From: Acidobacteriaceae bacterium
Lineage (GTDB): Bacteria; Acidobacteriota; Terriglobia; Terriglobales; Acidobacteriaceae
Length of the DNA: 8,379 bases
Direction: 5' to 3'
Assembly (NCBI GenBank): GCA_025462785.1
Contig: JAOAPG010000073.1
Span: 1-8,379, forward strand
Position 1 is the stretch's first letter. Each line of letters opens with the position of its first letter. Below, piece after piece: positions 1 to 5,532 of this stretch. The notes below the pieces were generated by a model. The model made no database searches. It saw only the letters and a list, made by a program, of their open reading frames with translations, and was not told the origin of the DNA. Position numbers and translations under genes: made by a program.

Positions 1-112
1 TGTTCCCCCTTTACCAGGGCGAGAGTTGACACCGGGCGACCAGAAGATGACTTCTGATCCGGTTGTCGTGGCTTCTAAGGGCTCGTCCCTCAGCCACTCT
101 TCATGAAATCCA
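1..112 (-). ncRNA. SAM-I (S-box) riboswitch aptamer, 3' end cut by window edge
   Basis: Cis-acting RNA that binds S-adenosylmethionine and usually switches off methionine/SAM genes. Read on the minus strand, the conserved SAM-I blocks occur in order: AAGAG (101-97), GAGGGAC then GCCC inside P2, GAAGCC, CAACC (65-61 region), and a GGTGTCAA block (34-27 region) in place of the usual GGTGCTAA. The helices are visible. P2 pairs 68-73 with 92-97 around an inner 78-81/87-90 stem. P3 pairs CCGG 32-35 with 59-62 and continues as CAGAAG 41-46 with CTTCTG 51-56. P4 begins at 16-19/7-10. The left strand of P1 is at about 102-112; its partner must lie beyond position 1. The regulated minus-strand gene is therefore outside the window. 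Deviations are ACAACC for GCAACC and GTCAA for GCTAA. Identification is by memory of the consensus. Confidence 0.88.
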
Positions 113-142
113 AGGTCTGCTCCGAAGAGCAAACTTGTAGAA

Positions 143-172
143 ATGGTACAAGGGAAGATAAGGCAACGTCAA
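143..172 (-). promoter_or_regulatory. Promoter of the SAM riboswitch transcript
   Basis: On the minus strand a -35 TTGACG (172-167) and a -10 TACCAT (148-143) are separated by 18 bp, which puts the start of transcription near 136. That is about 25 nt before the aptamer's P1 helix, the usual position for an S-box leader. The short leader contains a 5-bp hairpin with a TTCG loop (131-118). The placement supports the leader being an independent unit rather than read-through from ddl. The assignment is by sequence inspection only. Confidence 0.6.
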
Positions 173-284
173 GAAGATTTGGAACGCATGCTGTCGGCCG
201 GTGGTTTGCGCTTGCGGAGTCCCCATCTTTCGCGTTCTCTGCAAAAGGCGGGATCGCGAAAATCCCATGTTCACCAAATCACTC

Positions 285-350
285 TGTCATCCCGATCGCC
301 GCACGCGCCGCGCTTTTGCGCAGTGAGTGCAAGCCGAGGGATCCCTACTA
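285..350. repeat. Putative dispersed intergenic repeat (TGTCATCC...GGATCCCTAC type)
   Basis: This noncoding element lies between the end of ddl and the riboswitch promoter. It opens with TGTCATCC, contains the hairpin GCGC-TTTT-GCGC (310-321), and closes with GAGGGATCCCTAC, which includes the perfect 10-bp palindrome AGGGATCCCT (337-346). I recall very similar degenerate elements scattered between genes in many Acidobacteriota genomes, but only one copy is visible here. The rest of the 1-372 gap holds the riboswitch and its promoter, plus a small GGGAT/ATCCC hairpin at 250-266. No T-run follows any of these hairpins on the minus strand, so no clear ddl terminator is seen. Confidence 0.4.
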
Positions 351-372
351 TCACCAGATCTCTGCTCTGCAC

Positions 373-1557
373 CTACCGGCTGTACTGATTCTTCTTCTTC
401 TCCGCGTGTCTCTCCATTCCTAAAAGAATGAGTCTCTCAATTAGGTCTGGATACGATATACAGGTCGCAACCCACATCTTGGGATACATGCTGATCGCCG
501 TGAACCCTGGCATGGTATTGATTTCGTTCAAATAAATCTTGCGCGTCTTCGGATCCATCAGGAAATCGACGCGCGCCAGCCCAGCGCAATCCACAGCTTT
601 GAAAGCGCTGATCGCCAGCTGCTGAATTGTTTTCGTGTCGGCCTTAGTGATCTTCGCTGGAATATAGAGCTGCGAGCCTTCATCGAGATACTTTGCCGTG
701 TAGTCATAAAATTCCTTGACCGGAACAATCTCGCCAGGCAAGGATGCTTGCGGCTTGTCGTTTCCAAGAACAGCACATTCGATTTCGCGTGCCTTCTGTT
801 TTTTGCCGCCGACACCTTGCTCAATCACAATCTTGCGGTCAAACTTTGCGGCCTCTTCAATCGCAGGGCCAAGTTCTTTGCGGTCGTGAGCCTTGGAAAT
901 TCCAACAGACGATCCAAGATTCGCAGGCTTCACAAATACTGGATACTTCAATTTGCTCTCAACCAGCTTCTGAACTTTTTTTGGATTCTCGCTCCACTCT
1001 GAGCGAAGAAATGTCACATGCTTCACAATCGGCAACCCGGCCGCGCGAAACAAAGACTTCATAATGTCTTTGTCCATGCCAGCGGCTGAGCCAAGTACGC
1101 CCGCGCCCACGTAAGGCAGATCGGCGAGTTCGAGCAATCCCTGAATGGTTCCATCTTCACCGAAGGTTCCATGAAGCACAGGGAAAATGATATCGACATT
1201 GATTGCACGGTCGGTTGAGCGGCGTGTTAGCGCCTCGGTTTGAAATGGCGCCAAAGAGTTGCCGTGTCGCTGCGGTTCCGGCGGAACGATAACGGCTTCA
1301 CCCACGGCCAGCACCGCTGCTCCGGGAGTAGTGTCGGGATTGCCTGCTCGCAAGTGCGAAGTGTCCGCTGCTTTGCCTGTCAATAAATTCTCGGCATCGG
1401 CTGCGGTGACCCAGCGGCCTTCTTTGGTGATCCCGATTGGAACGACTTCGTATTTATTTTTATCGATAGCGTTAAAAACCGAAGCGGCAGACAGCAGAGA
1501 GATTTCGTGCTCGCCGCTGCGTCCGCCGAAGAGAATGCCCACGCGTAGTGTCTTCAT
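373..1557 (-). CDS. ddl: D-alanine--D-alanine ligase
   Basis: Cytosolic ATP-grasp enzyme that joins two D-alanines to make the terminal dipeptide of the peptidoglycan precursor. The 394-residue protein has the N-terminal family signature GILFGGRSGEHEISLLSA (7-24). The central FPVLHGTFGEDGTIQG (125-140) and VGAGVLGSAAGMDKD (150-164) are typical of Ddl. The ATP-grasp lid region is FVKPANLGSSVGISK (208-222), and the C-terminal metal/substrate motif is NEINTMPGFT (344-353). Length fits the longer (DdlA-like) class, which carries an insert after the first domain (about 55-118). The ATG at 1557 gives the canonical N-terminus but has no good ribosome site: AACAGG abuts it directly. The gene stands alone, with long noncoding gaps on both sides. 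The tail from about residue 384 is basic and poorly conserved. Confidence 0.96.
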   Translation of the reverse strand: MKTLRVGILFGGRSGEHEISLLSAASVFNAIDKNKYEVVPIGITKEGRWVTAADAENLLTGKAADTSHLRAGNPDTTPGAAVLAVGEAVIVPPEPQRHGNSLAPFQTEALTRRSTDRAINVDIIFPVLHGTFGEDGTIQGLLELADLPYVGAGVLGSAAGMDKDIMKSLFRAAGLPIVKHVTFLRSEWSENPKKVQKLVESKLKYPVFVKPANLGSSVGISKAHDRKELGPAIEEAAKFDRKIVIEQGVGGKKQKAREIECAVLGNDKPQASLPGEIVPVKEFYDYTAKYLDEGSQLYIPAKITKADTKTIQQLAISAFKAVDCAGLARVDFLMDPKTRKIYLNEINTMPGFTAISMYPKMWVATCISYPDLIERLILLGMERHAEKKKNQYSR

Positions 1558-1649
1558 CCTGTTTAGTGTGGCGGGTAGGCAGCGGTCGCGTCAATTGTGA
1601 AGGATGACAGTCTGGGTTCGCTTGACAATTAACTCGAAAAGGAAGAAGC

Positions 1650-1698
1650 GTTCCTGTTGGAACAGTCGGACAATTCGCGCTAATGTTCCCATGGGAAC
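1650..1698. promoter_or_regulatory. Paired palindromic operator candidates GTTCC-N4-GGAAC
   Basis: Two 14-bp inverted repeats of identical arms and spacing occur at 1650-1663 (centre TGTT) and 1685-1698 (centre CATG). Their centres are 35 bp apart. They lie 93 bp and more upstream of ddl, in the only long gap in front of it. On the plus strand a TTGGAA (1657-1662) and TAATGT (1681-1686), 18 bp apart, overlap the two sites and could be a weak promoter, but no plus-strand gene follows. No good minus-strand ddl promoter could be picked out. A dimeric repressor or activator of ddl is the simplest reading; the regulator is unknown. Confidence 0.5.
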
Positions 1699-1704
1699 GT
1701 TTTG

Positions 1705-1743
1705 TACGTACAGTTACGTATCGAGTACGTATTCCCAAATTGG
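1705..1743. promoter_or_regulatory. Helically phased TACGTA palindromes plus CCAAATTGG
   Basis: TACGTA occurs at 1705-1710, 1715-1720 and 1726-1731, with starts 10 and 11 bp apart, so all three face the same side of the helix. The first and third are within exact copies of GTACGTA, 21 bp apart. A CCAA-A-TTGG inverted repeat follows at 1735-1743. Together with the GTTCC-N4-GGAAC pair next to it, the stretch looks like a multi-site control region. Function is inferred from symmetry and spacing only. The remainder of the gap (1744-1839 and 1558-1649) shows nothing further that I can support. Confidence 0.4.
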
Positions 1744-1834
1744 ACAAGTGTTTGAGATATTTGAAGATGGAGTTGGGTGCCTAAAACAGGAATGCGGAAT
1801 GAGTTGCGCTGAGAGGTTATGAATCTCGGAGAGG

Positions 1835-1866
1835 AAAATCCCCGCCCAAGCATAGCTTGAACGGGG
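1835..1866 (-). terminator. Rho-independent-type terminator of the pgsA-AMMECR1 operon
   Basis: On the minus strand, 41 bp past the AMMECR1 stop, a CCCCG/CGGGG stem (1866-1862 with 1844-1840), a 2x2 internal loop and a CAAGC/GCTTG stem (1859-1855 with 1851-1847) close on a 3-nt loop. The stem is followed by ATTTTCC (1839-1833). The T-run is short, so termination may be partial. The same hairpin architecture with a GGGGCACCC flank recurs at 3268-3304, so this may be a mobile or repeat hairpin used as a terminator. Confidence 0.6.
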
Positions 1867-1906
1867 GCACCCATTACTGTCTAGGCAACCATGACTGTAG
1901 AGATTG

Positions 1907-2497
1907 CTAGAAGGCGTCGCGATCGCCGAAGACTTCCGCTGTGAATGCTTCCAGAGTTGCTCCGTTTTTCCAGGCGTCCGTGAGCAATCCTGCCTTCTCG
2001 CATGTCTGTTCGAGGAAGGTGATGCGATCCCATCCATGCTCGACTGGCACCTGCGGCAGGAGCAAGCCTCGACGGCCATGCTGCGTGATCAACAATCCGT
2101 GGCGTCCTACTTCAATTCGATCCGGAGCGAGTGCCTGTAGCGGAGACAAAATGCTCAACGAGATTTCCAACTGGGCAGCTTCGTCTTTTGTGACTGGCAA
2201 AAAGCGGACATCCTGGAAAGCTGAGGCTCGTGCCGTATCTACAACGGTTTCGAATAGGGCCTTCACCGGAAAGACGTAACCAACGCATCCTCGCAGGACC
2301 GCGCGCAGATAGATTGTTGTGAAGACTCCTCGCGGTTGCTCAAAATGTGACAAACGTGGAATGTCCGCGAGTTCACGATTTTCGATGGCTGATGCGATGG
2401 CTTCATGCGCCAAATTGACAAGCAAGCGGCGTTCCTGGAGAGAAAACTCAGACACTCCGACGTCAGCGGGAAGGTAATTGGGGGGAGACAGGGACAT
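1907..2497 (-). CDS. AMMECR1 domain protein (AmmeMemoRadiSam protein A family)
   Basis: A 196-residue protein of the AMMECR1 family, found in all domains of life; its biochemical role is not established. The family signature LRGCVG (usually LRGCIG) is at 68-73, preceded by RGVF (56-59) and followed by RRGLLLPQVPVEHGWD (142-157), which matches the conserved C-terminal block. The conserved Cys71 is present. No signal peptide or membrane segment is seen, so it should be cytosolic. The ATG at 2497 is supported by a strong GGAGG seven bases upstream; this site lies inside the end of pgsA, and the two genes overlap by 35 bp, suggesting translational coupling. In many bacteria this protein is encoded beside a Memo-like protein and a radical SAM enzyme; neither is present in this window. 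Family identity is firm, function unknown. Confidence 0.9.
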   Translation of the reverse strand: MSLSPPNYLPADVGVSEFSLQERRLLVNLAHEAIASAIENRELADIPRLSHFEQPRGVFTTIYLRAVLRGCVGYVFPVKALFETVVDTARASAFQDVRFLPVTKDEAAQLEISLSILSPLQALAPDRIEVGRHGLLITQHGRRGLLLPQVPVEHGWDRITFLEQTCEKAGLLTDAWKNGATLEAFTAEVFGDRDAF

Positions 2498-3140
2498 CGC
2501 GTTTCCTCCGCCGGCTAAGGACGAAGGCGCGGCGACGGCTCTTTACATGTTGCCGGTCAATTTTCGACCAGAAGGCGGCAAAATAATCTGCCGCCGATAC
2601 CAGGGATAAAACCACCATGAACCAGATTGAGGTCACGGCAATGGCGTGTACTGGGAAGAAATAATGTCCGTAGATCGGCCATTCCTTCCAACGGTGGTCC
2701 AGAATAGCGGCCACAACGGAGACGATCTGCACCAGCATCTTGAATTTGCCAAGGTCACTAGCCTCAATGGTGAAACCTTCGGAAGCCGCAATAGAGCGCA
2801 ACCCACTTACCAGAAACTCGCGTCCGATGATGATTACGGCGATCCACGCTGGGACCAGGCTGGGATTAAATTGGACCAGCGTAATGAATGCCGCGGCAAT
2901 CAGCAGCTTGTCAGCCAGGGGATCGAGCAGAATTCCCATGGTGGTGATCTGCCCGCGCTTGCGAGCCAAGTAGCCGTCGATGCCATCTGTAATCGAAGCC
3001 AGAATGAATATTGCCGATGCCAGTAGCTCTTTTTCCCCGTGCGTGCTGCTGAAGCGGGAGGTAGAGAGAATCCAGATCAGCAGAGGAATGCTGCAGATAC
3101 GAGTGAGCGTGATGGAGTTGGGAAGATTCACCGAGGGCAC
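2463..3140 (-). CDS. pgsA: CDP-diacylglycerol--glycerol-3-phosphate 3-phosphatidyltransferase
   Basis: Integral membrane enzyme that makes phosphatidylglycerol phosphate, the first committed step to phosphatidylglycerol and cardiolipin. The CDP-alcohol phosphotransferase motif is complete: Asp52, Asp55-Gly56, Ala59-Arg60, Gly69, Asp73 and Asp77. Further PgsA features are NLPNSITLTRI (5-15) and IIGREFLVSGLR (104-115). Several hydrophobic segments (about 16-26, 40-51, 78-90, 97-107, 136-147, 163-185) fit the usual six-helix fold. The start is non-ATG: GTG at 3140, or GTG at codon 4 (3131), which would give the commonest N-terminus MNLPNS. Neither has a clear ribosome site. A basic tail (194-225) goes beyond the usual end of the family and is the part that overlaps the AMMECR1 gene. 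A promoter sits at 3205-3176. Confidence 0.94.
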   Translation of the reverse strand: MPSVNLPNSITLTRICSIPLLIWILSTSRFSSTHGEKELLASAIFILASITDGIDGYLARKRGQITTMGILLDPLADKLLIAAAFITLVQFNPSLVPAWIAVIIIGREFLVSGLRSIAASEGFTIEASDLGKFKMLVQIVSVVAAILDHRWKEWPIYGHYFFPVHAIAVTSIWFMVVLSLVSAADYFAAFWSKIDRQHVKSRRRAFVLSRRRKRDVPVSPQLPSR

Positions 3141-3175
3141 ATCGCAAGCCAGGGAAGCGGTCAGGCGATAGGTGA

Positions 3176-3205
3176 ATTATCCTCCACCGAGAACAGGGAA
3201 AGCAA
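3176..3205 (-). promoter_or_regulatory. Promoter of pgsA-AMMECR1
   Basis: On the minus strand TTGCTT (3205-3200) and GATAAT (3181-3176) are 18 bp apart, giving a start near 3169 and a leader of about 30-38 nt before the GTG start of pgsA. It is the best sigma-70-type match in the 178-bp gap between pgsA and the neighbouring helix-hairpin-helix gene. Confidence 0.55.
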
Positions 3206-3267
3206 TGGAGGAAGGTGCGGCGGAAATATTTAAGATCTTTAAGATGTCGCGAAAGAAGAACTAAGCG

Positions 3268-3317
3268 GCCCACGCTTGCAAAGAACGCAAGTATGGGGCA
3301 CCCGCCACTATCGTGGC
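3268..3317. repeat. Hairpin repeat with GGGGCACCC flank, second copy
   Basis: A CTTGC/GCAAG stem (3275-3279 with 3287-3291) sits inside a 2x2 internal loop and an outer GCCCA/TGGG(G)C stem (3268-3272 with 3294-3299). It is followed by CACCC and a second hairpin GCCAC-TATC-GTGGC (3304-3317). The order stem, 2x2 loop, stem, GGGGCACCC is the same as at 1840-1871. Both copies lie just past the 3' end of a minus-strand gene. Here the copy follows the helix-hairpin-helix gene, whose transcript could end at it, although only a weakly T-rich stretch follows. Confidence 0.5.
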
Positions 3318-3318
3318 T

Positions 3319-3648
3319 CTATTTTGGTTGTTTGGCGATGATTTGGCTTCGAATCTTGTCGTAAGTCGCTTGCGGGATGATCTTCTTACGCACCAGGTCC
3401 GTCTTCATTCGGTAGGGACGCCCATCTATGATCTTCTGCGCGTACGCGTCTCCAATGCCGGGGAGGGCGTCCAGTTGATCTTTGGTCGCAGTGTTTATAT
3501 CCAGAAGAGTGGTTTTAGCGGAAGCGCCCGACTTAGCTGTTGCTGCTGCGCTGTTGGAGGCCGGAGCCGTCTGGGTAAATCCTGTTTGGGTTAAGAGAGC
3601 CAGAGCAAAGATTGCAATCAGAATACGAGTCGTCAAATTCTTCAGCAT
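3319..3648 (-). CDS. Secreted helix-hairpin-helix (ComEA-like) protein
   Basis: A 109-residue protein with an N-terminal signal-peptide-like segment: basic MLKNLTTR, a hydrophobic core at about 9-20, then TQTGFTQTAPA. An Ala/Ser-rich linker follows (30-46). The rest is one ComEA-type (HhH)2 unit: LLDINTATKDQLDALPGIG (48-66) carries the first DNA-binding hairpin PGIG, and TDLVRKKIIPQATYDKI (83-99) forms the second. Proteins of this type bind double-stranded DNA without sequence specificity. The classical member ComEA helps take up DNA during transformation, but it carries an N-terminal membrane anchor plus other parts not seen here. The ATG at 3648 has a good AGGAG six bases upstream. It lies 57 bp behind gdh on the same strand and may be read with it. 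No other competence gene is in view, so the job is uncertain. Confidence 0.82.
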   Translation of the reverse strand: MLKNLTTRILIAIFALALLTQTGFTQTAPASNSAAATAKSGASAKTTLLDINTATKDQLDALPGIGDAYAQKIIDGRPYRMKTDLVRKKIIPQATYDKIRSQIIAKQPK

Positions 3649-3705
3649 GTCTTCTCCTGTAATCGTCTCTTTACCGGGGGCGCCCGTCTCTAGGTTTTCA
3701 TGTTC

Positions 3706-4995
3706 TTACGCGTAAATTCCGCGTTGGCGGATGGTGTAGGCCACGCGGTCAATAGCCAGCATGTAAGCAGCGATGCGATTGTGTACACCATGAGCCTCGG
3801 CAAAACGGACCACATCGTCGAAGGCTGTCACCATGATGTGTTGAAGCTGTTCATTCACCACGGATTCTTTCCAGAAGTACCCCTGGCGATCTTGCACCCA
3901 CTCAAAATAAGACGTGGTCACGCCGCCTGCGTTGCACAGGATATCGGGGATCACAAACACTTTCTTTTGGGCCAGGATTTCGTCCGCAGCCGCAGTGGTG
4001 GGACCATTCGCGCCTTCCGCGAGGATCTTGCACTTCACCCGGTCGGCGTTACGGCTCGTGATCTGATTTTCAGTTGCTGCGGGAATTAAGATTTCGCACT
4101 CAGTAAGAAACAGCTCGTTAGGATCAGCAGGCTCAGCTTCAGGGAATCCCTTTAACGTTCCATTCTTCTGTCGACATTCGGTGAGCTTCTGAACGTCAAT
4201 CCCATTCTTGTTATATAGACTGCCTGTCACCTCGATAATGCCGATGATTTTGTATCCCGCTTGATACATGAGGAGCGCGGCATTGGAACCGACGTTGCCA
4301 AATCCTTGCACGATGACTCTGCAGGTCTCGCGCGGAATACCCAGCTTCTTGATGGCCTCATCACAAACCACCATGATGCCGCGGCCCGTGGCTTCACGCC
4401 GGCCACGAGATCCACCGATATTGATCGGTTTGCCGGTCACGACTGCGGTAACAGTCTGGCGCATGTGCATAGAGTAGGTATCCATGATCCATGCCATTGT
4501 TTGTTCATTTGTATTGATGTCGGGAGCAGGCACATCTTTTTCGGGTCCGATGAATTCGATCAGCTCAGCGGTGTAGCGGCGGGTCATGCGTTCAAGTTCA
4601 CCCATCGACATTTTATGGGGATCGCAGATGACTCCGCCCTTTGCGCCTCCGAATGGGATGTTCACCACGGCGCACTTCCAGGTCATCCAACTTGCCAGTG
4701 CCCGGACCTCATCAAGGGTGACGTCGGGCGAATAACGAATGCCACCCTTCCCCGGGCCGCGAGCTATCGAGTGCTGCACACGGAATCCAGTGAAGACTTC
4801 CAAGGTCCCATTGTCCATGGCCACAGGTATATGCACGATGATTTCGCGGTTGGGATAACGCAGGACCTTCCGAATACCGTCGTCCAAATGCAACTTCTCG
4901 GCTGCCATATCAAAACGGGCGGCTTGCGCCTCCCAGGGATTAATTTCCTGCTCGAGCGAAATGGTCTTTGGCGCAATGGTATCGGCAAGGCTCAT
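3706..4995 (-). CDS. gdhA: Glutamate dehydrogenase (NAD-type, hexameric family)
   Basis: Cytosolic enzyme interconverting glutamate and 2-oxoglutarate plus ammonium. The 429-residue protein matches the short bacterial family in length. The substrate domain carries GPGKGGIRYSP (80-90), the WKCAVVNIPFGGAKGGV stretch with catalytic-site lysines 83, 107 and 119, and the catalytic aspartate in APDINTNEQTM (157-167, Asp159). The Rossmann domain shows VQGFGNVGSNAA (229-240). An acidic Glu255 (IIEVTGS) sits near the end of the second strand, which favours NAD over NADP, though that is an inference. GGSRGRREATGRG (194-206) and ILCNAGGVTTSYFEWVQ (352-368) are family blocks. ATG 4995 is preceded by TGGAG at a good distance. 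Its promoter and an overlapping inverted repeat lie at 5014-5036. The gene symbol is by function; gudB/rocG naming is equally possible. Confidence 0.95.
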   Translation of the reverse strand: MSLADTIAPKTISLEQEINPWEAQAARFDMAAEKLHLDDGIRKVLRYPNREIIVHIPVAMDNGTLEVFTGFRVQHSIARGPGKGGIRYSPDVTLDEVRALASWMTWKCAVVNIPFGGAKGGVICDPHKMSMGELERMTRRYTAELIEFIGPEKDVPAPDINTNEQTMAWIMDTYSMHMRQTVTAVVTGKPINIGGSRGRREATGRGIMVVCDEAIKKLGIPRETCRVIVQGFGNVGSNAALLMYQAGYKIIGIIEVTGSLYNKNGIDVQKLTECRQKNGTLKGFPEAEPADPNELFLTECEILIPAATENQITSRNADRVKCKILAEGANGPTTAAADEILAQKKVFVIPDILCNAGGVTTSYFEWVQDRQGYFWKESVVNEQLQHIMVTAFDDVVRFAEAHGVHNRIAAYMLAIDRVAYTIRQRGIYA

Positions 4996-5013
4996 AAAAA
5001 TTCTCCAGAGACT

Positions 5014-5036
5014 ATCAAAACTTTTGATTATATCAA
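5014..5036 (-). promoter_or_regulatory. gdh promoter (extended -10) with overlapping operator candidate
   Basis: The minus strand carries a perfect TATAAT (5032-5027) preceded by TG and one base (an extended -10). The start of transcription should be near 5020; no good -35 is seen, as expected for extended -10 promoters or activator-dependent ones. Across the predicted start lies ATCAAAA-C-TTTTGAT (5014-5028), a perfect 7-1-7 inverted repeat. It shares its right half with a second one, TTGAT-TAT-ATCAA (5024-5036), over the -10 box. The arrangement is what a repressor site would look like. The regulator is unknown. Confidence 0.6.
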
Positions 5037-5078
5037 TCTGTTCTACGCAAGATCACCTTGGGCTTTCTTGGCTTTTTA

Positions 5079-5462
5079 CTATTGTTGCTCCCTCGCGGCC
5101 TTGCACTCTTCGCAGACGCACACTTCTCGCAGGAACTTCCAGGAATAGATGCCCAATGCGTGACCGTCGTTCCAGCCGAACTTGATGGCGTATTTGCCCA
5201 CACCTTCCGCGGTTAACGGCTTCATGGCTGGCTTAAACATGGGCAGAGCTTCCGGGACAGTCTTTGGGGCTTGCCAGGGTTTGCGGCCTGCTTTTTCCCG
5301 CTCCTCGTCACAGAGAGCGCAAGGGCAAGCGTCTCGGAGAAACCGGAATGAATAGTGGGATAGATGGCCGTCTTTCCACTCTATGTCCACTCCCGTGCCT
5401 GTGGTCAGATTCACCTTGATTGACTTGGGATCAATGGAGATGGAATCAAGGAAAATGGGCAT
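5079..5462 (-). CDS. DUF971 (GBBH-like N-terminal domain) protein
   Basis: A 127-residue stand-alone member of the DUF971 family, the domain also found at the N-terminus of gamma-butyrobetaine hydroxylases and attached to some Mrp/HCF101-type iron-sulphur carriers. Two related halves are visible: IEWKDGHLSHYSFRFLRDAC (27-46) and FGWNDGHALGIYSWKFLREVC (95-115). Each ends in Cys-x-Cys-x-x-Cys (46, 48, 51 and 115, 117, 120). Metal or iron-sulphur binding is plausible from the cysteines and relatives but not shown. No signal or membrane segment is seen. The ATG at 5462 yields the expected N-terminus, but no ribosome site is close to it; a GGAGGAG lies too far upstream (about 50 nt). It runs toward gdh with an 83-bp gap that holds the gdh promoter, so the two are probably separate transcripts. 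Confidence 0.85.
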   Translation of the reverse strand: MPIFLDSISIDPKSIKVNLTTGTGVDIEWKDGHLSHYSFRFLRDACPCALCDEEREKAGRKPWQAPKTVPEALPMFKPAMKPLTAEGVGKYAIKFGWNDGHALGIYSWKFLREVCVCEECKAAREQQ

Positions 5463-5532
5463 AAATCAGTATCGCATAGGGGCTTCGCTGGTTCTCGGCA
5501 CCTAAATCAGAGATTACTCCTCCAAAAGTAAC

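Noticed and set aside
310..321. GCGC-TTTT-GCGC hairpin as the ddl terminator
   Set aside because: The stem is only 4 bp and no T-run follows on the minus strand.
103..423. Plus-strand open frame of 106 codons running from the riboswitch into the ddl 3' end
   Set aside because: It is antisense to the SAM riboswitch and its promoter, has no ribosome site or recognisable domain, and its end overlaps ddl.
1604..1822. Plus-strand open frame of 72 codons in the ddl-AMMECR1 gap
   Set aside because: It reads through the palindromes, has no ribosome site and no protein-like pattern; the symmetric sites explain the sequence better.
3649..3705. GGGCGCCC palindrome as a gdh terminator
   Set aside because: Any stem is short and there is no T-run; read-through into the helix-hairpin-helix gene is at least as likely.
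4261..5148. Plus-strand open frame of 295 codons
   Set aside because: It is antisense to gdh and its promoter region, is rich in His/Asp as typical of an antisense shadow, and has no domain I recognise.
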